From NCBI RefSeq assembly GCF_001540865.1, contig NC_033642.1, forward strand, positions 2,134,421 through 2,198,420: DNA of 64,000 nucleotides, written 5' to 3'. Below are positions 56,324 to 64,000 of this stretch, in pieces. This stretch comes from Ananas comosus (lineage: Eukaryota; Streptophyta; Magnoliopsida; Poales; Bromeliaceae). A program made the translations under genes and the position numbers. Numbering within the stretch: the first letter of the stretch is position 1; each line of letters opens with the position of its first letter. Below the pieces are notes generated by a model that worked only from the letters and a program-made list of their open reading frames with translations, was not told where the DNA came from and made no database searches.

Positions 56324-58308
56324 TGTAGTGTCCCTGGTGTTTAGCGGTCTGAGAGACTTCAGCATCTGTGGCTTGTTGACACGTCTGGTGGGTGTTGAGA
56401 CAAGTCAAAGTCGTTTTGGCGCGAAATGGATGCAAAACGGATTCAGCGCGATGCGAGAGTGGAGTTCTAACACTGAAATTTGCAAAGTGCAAAATTTCAG
56501 TGTTGAGTACCGGTACCTAGGGAGGAGTACCGATGCCCTAGTGAGATTACAGAACTGGATACTCTCGGGTTTGCGCATGTCTGATATTGAGTACCAGTAC
56601 CTGTTGTTGAGTACCGGTATCAAGCTCGGATACCGGTACTGCATCGAGCTGGTACTGGTACCCAGCGTGCGAGAGTGCAGATTGAGGGGCCGAGTACCGG
56701 TATTTAAGCTGAGTACTGGTACTCCAGGTGAAAAATGAGTTGGTGAGGGGTATTTTGGTCTTTTTGGCGGTGGATTGTATCGCCACCTACCCCAGCTTAT
56801 ATAGTAGCCTGATAAGCTTGGAGAAACCGTATGTTTCTCCTCTCCCTCTCTCTCTCTAGCTTGTTGCTTCGTTTATTTAGAAGATTGAAGCTCGAGCTCG
56901 TGTGTTTTCTTCGCTTCCTAGGAAGGTTGCGCGCGTGTCGTGGTTGAGTCCGATTGAGCCCATTGGAGGTCGAGCGAGCGCGTAGAGTTTCTCATCTCGA
57001 CTTCTTGCCGACGTTGGACGAGCACTCGAGGTGGGTTAATGTTTACCGAAATCGTCGAATTTCTAAGTCATAGAATTGTCAGCATGTATTATTGGCTTTA
57101 TTCATTATGTTGGTAGCTCAAATTCATTGAAATTGCATGTTTTATAAAATCTGAATTTGGAGTATACTTTAGTGATTGTAGATGAAATTATACATGTTGA
57201 ACTGGGATTTGACTTAGGAGAAAACTCATTAAACCTACACTGTCATTTTCTGAAAAGTTACCAGATTTAGCTTCGGAGTTGTGGTTCTTTTGTATCCCCG
57301 CTGTTAGTGCGTACTGGATACTCAGATTAGTGTAGGGTGAGTTTACACTCGTGCTGAGGGGCTGAGCTCGTTTTACAGTAGTGTGTAGACTGTTCCGTAC
57401 TGTCGGGTGCCGTCGTGGTTGACGGTGGACCCAGATTTGCATCAGATTGTGCCAAGGGCACGTGAACTTTGGTTGTTAAACCAGTTGATCCATTTGCATT
57501 GACTATAGCCCGTGAGAGCCTGATTGAGCTCGGCAGAGACACGCTTGCATACTCGGTTGGGTCGCGCCCACGAGTGCCACTCCAGAGTGAGGCTTTAACT
57601 TGCGTTGATGTCGCAGCAGTCCTGTTTGGTCCGTTTTCTTGGACCGGCCATCCCCGTGGGTGGTGTACGGTGTAGCTTGATTACAGGCAAGGTGGGTTCG
57701 TTTGGGCAGCCCGTGTGAGATTGGGTCAGTGATAGCTAGTGATGCATGTTTATATCTATAGATAGCCTGTGTTTGTTAGCGATAGTATAGTGGCATTTAG
57801 TTGTAGAGTTCTTTCCAGCTTTTCTTACTATTCTTTACACATATTTCTGTAGACTTAGTGGGTGGGCCGTTGAGGTCGGTGGCAGTACCCACTGAGGACT
57901 ACTTTATTTTGTAGTAGTTCTCACATCCAGTTGTTGACACCTTTTTGCAGAGCCTTCGTCTACGGCTGCTGCTGTTGCTGATTTCGACCGTGGAAAGGGA
58001 GTCGCGAACTATATCCTTGTCACCCGTGGTCGCCGTGCTAGCAGAGTACCCGTCAGAGGTAGTGGATGGTTTTCATGTACATACTCTGCGTTTTGTGTAT
58101 TCGCTGGAGCGAGGTGTTATGGTGGACTTTTGTATGTACAGTGAACCCTTTAAGTTTTATATATGTTTAGTTTTAGCAGCTCTGTACTTTTGTTGTAATT
58201 TCTATTCGTTTGTAGGTACAGCTATCGTTTCGTATACACGAAAAATTCCTATGTATATGGCAGGTCTGTTGGCGTGCCCGGTGAAACGTGGTAATCCGAT
58301 GCGTGACA
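56324..58308 (+). mobile_element. solo LTR, copy 4 of the 2-kb family (reference copy)
   Basis: TGTAGTGTCCCTGGTG ... CGATGCGTGACA, 1985 bp, with a perfect duplication TTAAT at 56319-56323 and 58309-58313. U3 carries eight palindrome-like decamers from 56507 to 56720: GTACCGGTAC, GTACCGATGC, GTACCAGTAC, GTACCGGTAT, ATACCGGTAC, GTACTGGTAC, GTACCGGTAT and GTACTGGTAC. A TATA box (TTATATAG) is at 56797-56804. The remaining 1.5 kb (R plus U5) is unusually long and includes a modest open frame at 57469-57675. Confidence 0.92.
56507..56720 (+). promoter_or_regulatory. palindromic decamer array in U3 of LTR copy 4
   Basis: Eight motifs of GTACCGGTAC type lie 80-290 bp upstream of the LTR's TATA box. 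Positions correspond to those in copies 2 (4631-4850) and 3 (about 48243-48462). Variants are mostly C-to-T or G-to-A changes in the central CCGG. A regulatory role is inferred from position only. Confidence 0.6.
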
Positions 58309-58313
58309 TTAAT

Positions 58314-59249
58314 ATTTATGATTCATATATACAATAGCAGCGTTACTTTGTATTCTACTTCATAATACTTATCTGTTTACTTTTATGCTACCGTGGATGA
58401 TTATTCCAAGTATAGAGTAATTCGCTTATCGTACCCCTTTATTTATCAGTGAGTGTGGCTTACCTTTGACAGCTTGTTGCCTCAACTAGAAAACATGTTT
58501 ATATCTTTCTCACTCCACTATTTTTATAGGTGCTACTAACAGTGCAGGTCAGGGCGCAGCGTGAGAACGTGATTAGTTAGCGCCTAAATAGCTCATGTTG
58601 TGGATCTTATTGTTAGTCCCGAATCTACTCCTATTCATTATATTTGTTTCATATGAAGATTTTGTGACTCGGTTATTGTGGTTTGAGTTAGATATTGTCA
58701 TTGGATTTTTCCTATCGTAGTGGTTTAGTGGATTTTGGATTATAGTTTTGGATTACTAGTAGTTGTATGGTGTTTTTTTCTATTTTGGTTGCTTGTGGTT
58801 GTTTGTCTGTGCTCCTATACCGTGCATGTATAGAGAAGACTCTGTCCGCGTGGATTGACCAAAATCTGTGTATGTGGTGGGTCTGTGCACGTCTCGGGCA
58901 AGATTAAAAAAAGACACTTTTCCACAAGACTCTATTTTCAAAATGGAAGGATTGTTCGAAAATCCTTTCCAAAAAGGGCCTCGGGCTAGACACTTTTCTT
59001 CCTCTTCCTCTTTCTCTCTTTCCCTTCAACTAGTTTCGAACTCGTAACTAGGGTTTCTCTGTCCTCGTTCATCTATGACACATATTGCTCCGGAAAATCA
59101 GTATTAGATAGATAAAAGAGAAAAAGAGTGAGAGAAGAGTTAGAGAAAAGATTGCAATAACGGTGAATGTGTTAGTTTTTATAGAAAAGGAAGGTGACCA
59201 TTGGAAATCTTTTTGGGAGGGGATTTCTTTACTATTCTAGCATATGGGG
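58314..59249. other. unassigned sequence, no gene
   Basis: Continues the host sequence of the solo LTR. A CT-rich stretch lies near 59000-59030. No domain or bounded repeat is recognised. Confidence 0.4.
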
Positions 59250-59450
59250 CTTTTGGAGGCATATATTTTCTATGACAAAATTAACATTTTACTACTCTTC
59301 TGTTAAAAAATAAATAATGAGCTAACGAGAACAAACAAATGGGCAAATATAAATATCACTAGATATTTGAAGGGATAAATCTGAAACTTGATTTTTTTAT
59401 AAATGTATTTGCTATTCGATATATTTACAAGGAGATGTATGAAATTATCT
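59250..59450. mobile_element. half copy of the Mutator-type foldback MITE
   Basis: Only the right arm is present (TCTGTTAAAAAATAAAT, AAGGGATAAATCTGAAACTT, TTGCTATTCGATATATTTAC). Confidence 0.55.
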
Positions 59451-59529
59451 CATTTTATAATTATAACGGTTATTTTGGATGTAGACTAATTATTAGAGGT
59501 ATTCGTGATATTAGTGATTATTTAAGAAA

Positions 59530-59729
59530 GCATGTGTAATATTATTAAATTTAAGAAAATATTAATGATATTATTACAGTACTTAAAGGGGCAATAAATA
59601 AAATTATCCCTATTTTATTAGCCAAAAAATGCATGATATTATTAAATTTAAGAAGATATTAGTAATATTACAGTACTTAAAAGGGGGCATAAACAAAATT
59701 ATCCCTATTTTATTAGTGAAAATATCTAA
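59530..59729. repeat. tandem duplication, about 101-bp unit
   Basis: ATATTATTAAATTTAAGAA ... AAATTATCCCTATTTTATTAG occurs twice in direct order, with a few differences. Confidence 0.85.
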
Positions 59730-60048
59730 TACACTGCTCCACTACATTGATCATCTACTATGGTTGGCTTCATTAACTCTCTTCTACAGCCTACGTATAT
59801 AGATGAGTACATAAAGTATAGATAATGACAAATTCTACTCTAATTATGAGGATTCAAATATTATAAAATTCTAACTATAATAAATCTTATCCTTAACTAA
59901 ATTTTAAAGTCACCTTGGATTTCTATTTAATTTCCACACATATTCAACTAAGAGCTTATTTGTAGTATTGTTTGATAAAATATTGTCTAAATAAAGTCAT
60001 TAATAGAATAACACTATTATTTTCCAACCTTCACCCTATTAATATTTT

Positions 60049-60545
60049 GGGTTAATTTCATACAGCTCCCCATAAACATATCGAATAGCAAGTATTCTTA
60101 CAAATTAAGTTCAATTTTTCATATTTATCCCCACAAAAGTCTAATAATATTCATATTTATTCCTCTAGTTTTTGTTACCATTATAGTACTGTTTATTTTT
60201 TAACAGAAGATAAATGAAATGATATTTTTGTCATCACAAATATGTCCTTTCAAAAGCCTTACCTGTTAAAATTATACAGAAATGTCCTCCCCAAAATCCC
60301 CAACGGGCATCTTCCTTCCTACCATCATAAATAATATAAGAGGCATAAAAAGATCAATTTATCTTAATCATTAACCAGAGTCAAGTATTTTAGCTATGGT
60401 TAACTATATTTTTTTAACAGATCCTAATAGCAGAATATATTTGAAAATGTTAGGACATCTGTAGAAATAAATATAAAAAGTTAAACTTTATAGGAATATA
60501 TCTATTACTATTCGATATGTTTACCGGAATATATGCAATAAACCA
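60049..60545. mobile_element. Mutator-type foldback MITE, relative of the Pack-MULE
   Basis: GGGTTAATTTCATACAGCTCC at the left end is mirrored at the right by GGAATATATGCAATAAACC. The 9-bp duplication TAATATTTT (60040-60048) matches TAATATTTC (60546-60554) at eight positions. The interior is non-coding. Confidence 0.82.
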
Positions 60546-60596
60546 TAATATTTCTGTTTCTAAACTTATCGTACATTGTAACCACGAACCACTTTA

Positions 60597-60626
60597 ATAA
60601 TAATAATATTATTATTATTATTGTTC

Positions 60627-60670
<44 letters not shown>
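60597..60670. repeat. (ATT)n microsatellite
   Basis: About 24 ATT/TTA triplets with a single interruption (TTGTTCTTG). Confidence 0.95.
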
Positions 60671-60671
<1 letters not shown>

Positions 60672-60997
60672 TATCACATGTTATCTTATATTACATTATA
60701 AGATATTTCAATATATTTAAATATGTAAATATGGTATAGTTAAACTTCTTTAATAAGCTAAGATAAGATAAATACGAGAATAGCTCTATTTTCTGGGAAT
60801 GTAGAATATATAGTTATTTCTAAGTTATTCTAAAACCATTTTAAATAATTTTGTATAATCAGAAGAGTTAGCTATTCTGATTTTTTTTTTCTTATATAGA
60901 CATTTACAACCTTCAGTGAAATAATGGAGATAAATTTATTTGCTCTTGGTTTATCTCAAAATGAAATATAGCTTTCAGTCCGACTAGAATACTCTTA

Positions 60998-62023
60998 GGG
61001 TGCGTTTAGTTTGAGTTATCCTGGCAGGATTACAGGCAATCCTGCCAGGATTACTGTGTTTGATTCATCTGTTATGCAATCTAGTCGTTAATGTAGCATT
61101 ACAAATCGAGCAGGATTACACCGAAAATATTAACGGGAGGGGGTCGTGTATCTTGCATTACTGAAAACCGATAATACTACATATTATGTAAAATTATAAT
61201 TTTACTCCTCTAACTCTCGAAACCCTTTTAATATGTCATTTTAAAAAATTTAATTTAAAATTTTGAATTGTCAACTTTTAAATTTTAAATTTTAAATTTA
61301 AATTTTTAAACTTCAAATTTAAATTTTAAATTTTAAATTTGAATTTAAATTTTAGATTTTAAATTTCAAATTCTGAATTTTAAATTTCAAATTTAAATTT
61401 TAAGTTTTAAATTTTAAATTTAGAATTTGAAATTTAAAATCTAAAATTTCAAATTTCAAATTTCAAATTTAAAATCTAAAATTTAAAATTTAAAATTTAA
61501 AAAATTTTAAATTTGAAGTTTAAAAATTTAGATTTTAAATTTCAAATTCTAAATTTTAATTTCTGAATTTTAAATTTAGATTTTTAATTTTTAATTTTAT
61601 ATTTATATTTATATTTATATTTTGGATTTTAAATTTATAAATTTCATATTTATATTTTAAATTAAAATGTTAAATTTATATTTTTGTTCAAATTTAAAAT
61701 TTAAAATTTAAATTTTAAAAAATTAAATTATTTAAAATAAAATTTAGTAAAAAAATATTATTTGTAAACAATAAAAAAAAAAAAGTTTACAAAATATGGT
61801 TAAAGGCAATTTTGGAATAGACTATACTTTATTGTCTAGATTACTGAATTTTATAGATAGAACCAAACATATTAATGCTATAATCACTGCAATCCAGTAT
61901 TATATTACTGTATTAAACCAAATGCGCTAATGCAGCATAAGTAGTAATATCTTTTAGAAATCCAAGATACCTGGATATATCGAAATACTCTGTAATATTA
62001 TATAACTTGAACCAAACGCGCCC
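60998..62023. mobile_element. PIF/Harbinger (Tourist-like) MITE, 1026 bp
   Basis: GGGTGCGTTTAGTTTGAGTTA at the left is mirrored by TAACTTGAACCAAACGCGCCC at the right. TTA occurs at 60995-60997 and 62024-62026. The middle (61255-61740) is an AAATTT-rich simple tract that accounts for its size. There is no transposase. Confidence 0.88.
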
Positions 62024-62210
62024 TTAGAAGCACAGTGGCGTCCAGCTTCTAAGTTGTATTCGATGATAGAACATCTGAATGGACAATCAGTTTCGTTATA
62101 TATATATGATCTACACTATTGAAAGTATCTAGAAACCAAATCTTATAATTTTTTCCGCTTTCATACTTATACCTAAAATGGTATTTGGATACAAGTGAGC
62201 GGATAAGGTT

Positions 62211-62430
62211 TCGTTTGGGATTGCGGTGAAAAAGTAAGGTTAAAAAAAATATTTCTTTTGTTTTCATATGTAATATTGCGTTTCGCATATCGCAATGGAT
62301 CGGTAATAATATATTTTCTACGGTCCTGTCGGAAAACGGAGAAACATATTTCTATATACTTTTACTCCAACTCCATTTTATCTAATAATGTTAAATAAAT
62401 TTTAATACCAAACTAGGTCTAGAAGCTTAT
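62211..62430. mobile_element. MITE remnant, paralogous to 31376-31620
   Basis: GGTTTCGTTTGGGATTGCGG and GCATATCGCAATGGATCGG match the other copy. The right end is undefined. Confidence 0.5.
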
Positions 62431-62529
62431 TCTCCCACTTAATTATTCCCCAACCAAACACAAACACTCTCTTTTTTGTGTTTCCAAGAGTATTCTACAG
62501 AGTAGGAGAAAATTGGAAACCAAATGGAG

Positions 62530-62830
62530 ATCGAATCATAGAATGCCACGCAATCTTTGGTTTAGACTCTGGGCCGGGGCACTTTTGTAGACCGAACCGG
62601 ACCGGAGCGGAGAAAACCGGCCCGGGTTGGGTCGACCGAACACGCGGTTTTCTCCGGGTGGGCGCGTGGGCCGCGTCGTACGCGGTGCCATGGAAATGAT
62701 GGTGACCGCCCCTTTCGGCGCAGCGCGCATACGAGTTCCTATGCGGAACGCAGGATCCACCGTTCGCTGCGGATCGTCCTACCCACGTGGCGGCCATCGG
62801 TGCGTGTACGCAGAGGGGTAACTGGTCGTT
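62530..62830. other. GC- and CpG-rich block, unassigned
   Basis: An abrupt rise in GC with several short open frames on both strands (for example 62495-62797 on -), none recognised. It ends in a CT-rich stretch. It could be captured sequence or a decayed promoter region. Confidence 0.35.
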
Positions 62831-63529
62831 TCCCTCTCTCCTACTTTGAATGTAAAACTATTATTTTATTTTTTAAAAATTTATTTAATTTATTTTATTA
62901 TTTAAGGCCATAGATTTTCAATATATGTAATTTTTTATTCATAAACTCTTTAGATGTTACTGATTAAACATATATTGGTTAGATTTTAATTTTGTAATAT
63001 TAGTTAACAAAAAATTGGATTTTAAATTTGAAATTTTTATTGTAGATTTCTATAGACGTCGTACACAATGTTCATTTTTTAGAGAAAAATAGTATGCATC
63101 AAGAAAATATTATTTAAAAATATAAAATAATTAGATTTTAAATTTAAAATTTTAAATACTAATTATTATTATTTTTTTCATTTAAATTAAGAGCAGTGGG
63201 TCAAAATGTCCTTGTACAACTTTTGGAGGCAGTAATTGCTCCACGTAGCTTCACGCGATTTTAAGGTTACAGCTGTATTCTGTCGAAGGACGACGTCTGG
63301 CCACTATAAATTTAAATATAATATTAAATTTAAATATAATATTAAATTTTAACCATTAAATCAGCATTGTTTATCATTTACATTCGTTAGATTATACTAT
63401 TCAACCAACCACCCACTCAACCCTAGGGGGCTCACATCATCTTAACCACATATTTTTTAATCAAAAGGCTAAAAACATACAAGTACCAAAGTCTTGATTC
63501 TTTTAAAAGTATAGTAGCTCAATTCTAAT
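62831..63529. other. AT-rich intergenic sequence
   Basis: No gene seen. A short direct repeat of AATTTAAATATAATATTAA occurs near 63310-63345. Confidence 0.5.
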
Positions 63530-63629
63530 ATGTATATAAAAATTTAATATTATATTTAAATTTATATTTTCAAATTTTAAATTTAATATAATATATTTTG
63601 AAATATTGAAAGAGAAATAATTATTTCGG

Positions 63630-63805
63630 CTTCAGATTTTCGGGTTCGGATTCGGGTTTCGAATTTTTGGTCGGTTTCAGATTTGGATATGGATTTTTAA
63701 AATTCGTCGGATTCGGGTTCGGATTCGGATTTCAGGTTTGGAGTCGAGTTTGGGTTCGTGATTTTGAAAATTTGCCCTGAATCCGATCCGTTGACATCTC
63801 TAGAC
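63630..63805. mobile_element. hAT MITE fragment (CCCGAA family), inverted
   Basis: TTCGGGTTCGGATTCGGGT words lead to a GTTGACATCTCTAG terminus at about 63791-63805. This is one end of the family seen intact at 8950-9427. The other end is unclear. Confidence 0.65.
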
Positions 63806-63859
63806 TCAAATTGGAATTACTATTATTATTATGAGTAATGCTAGAGGTACATCTCACCC

Positions 63860-64000
63860 ATCCAATACCACCTTTGTGGTTTTGCAGTTTCTCACTTTAG
63901 TACCATGTGGTTTAAAATGTATTACTTTCGTACCTTGTGATTTTATTTTTCTTTTTTTGTTATTCTCTTTCACTAAATTTTTTCGTTAAATCGGTGACAA
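63860..64000. mobile_element. partial Mutator-type MITE of the GTGGTTT family, cut by the window end
   Basis: CACTTTAGTACCATGTGGTTTAAAATG and TTTTTCGTTAAAT units match the arm of 43093-43448. The second arm would lie beyond the window. Confidence 0.55.

Noticed and set aside
1..64000. tRNA, rRNA or snRNA genes
   Set aside because: None was recognised. The only tRNA-like sequence is the degenerate A/B-box head of the SINE at 46035-46183.

Overview
This window is plant nuclear DNA, most likely from a monocot. It has intron-bearing genes, GC-rich first exons, and a dense mixture of LTR retrotransposons, LINE/SINE insertions and MITEs of the hAT, Mutator and PIF/Harbinger types. A bromeliad such as pineapple is my best guess from the repeat style, but that is inference only. 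I see no bacterial, organellar or viral genes.

Three host genes are supported. (1) A TRAIP-like RING-H2 E3 ubiquitin ligase on +, 9575-16733. It reconstructs as ten exons that stay in frame for 539 codons, with a C3H2C3 RING at the N-terminus and a PCNA-binding (PIP-box-like) motif at the extreme C-terminus. (2) A cytosolic HSP90 on +, 26124-30206, with four exons and 697 residues ending in MEEVD. It has a perfect heat-shock element and a TATA box upstream, and one intron has a GC-AG boundary. (3) An intronless ROH1/BPS1-like (DUF793) gene on -, 41685-42857, 390 residues. They are unrelated genes separated by repeats, and nothing suggests that they work together.

Layout. 1-8.9 kb: a truncated hAT-like MITE, two copies of an LTR about 2 kb long (one a clean solo LTR with target duplication), and three copies of a long foldback MITE at TA tracts. 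8.95-16.7 kb: a hAT MITE in the promoter of the TRAIP-like gene, then that gene, whose 4-kb intron 5 holds further repeats. 17.6-20.6 kb: a 5'-truncated L1-type LINE with a 15-bp target duplication. 20.8-25.7 kb: LTR remnants, a Pack-MULE carrying a captured fragment of a CTNNBL1-like gene, two solo LTRs, and MITE and LINE scraps. 25.8-30.5 kb: HSP90, with MITEs in introns 1 and 2. 30.8-41 kb: repeats only, including a PIF/Harbinger MITE, two tandem duplications and a hAT element carrying GC-rich sequence inserted inside another MITE. 41.7-43 kb: ROH1-like gene. 43-49 kb: MULE MITEs, a SINE, and an inverted solo LTR of the 2-kb family. 50.16-55.75 kb: a degenerate Ty3/gypsy element with both LTRs, primer binding site and target duplication. 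56.3-58.3 kb: another solo LTR of the 2-kb family. 58.3-64 kb: MITEs, microsatellites and an unassigned GC-rich block.

Most notable: the 2-kb LTR family carries, upstream of its TATA box, an array of about eight 10-bp palindromes (GTACCGGTAC type) at conserved positions in three copies, while the fourth copy has a different dyad motif (GGGCGCCCAGAA type) in the same place. Other points of interest are the Pack-MULE with its recognisable CTNNBL1 exon, the PIP-box-like tail of the TRAIP-like ligase, the GC-AG intron in HSP90, and a SINE whose 3' tail matches a LINE tail in the same window.
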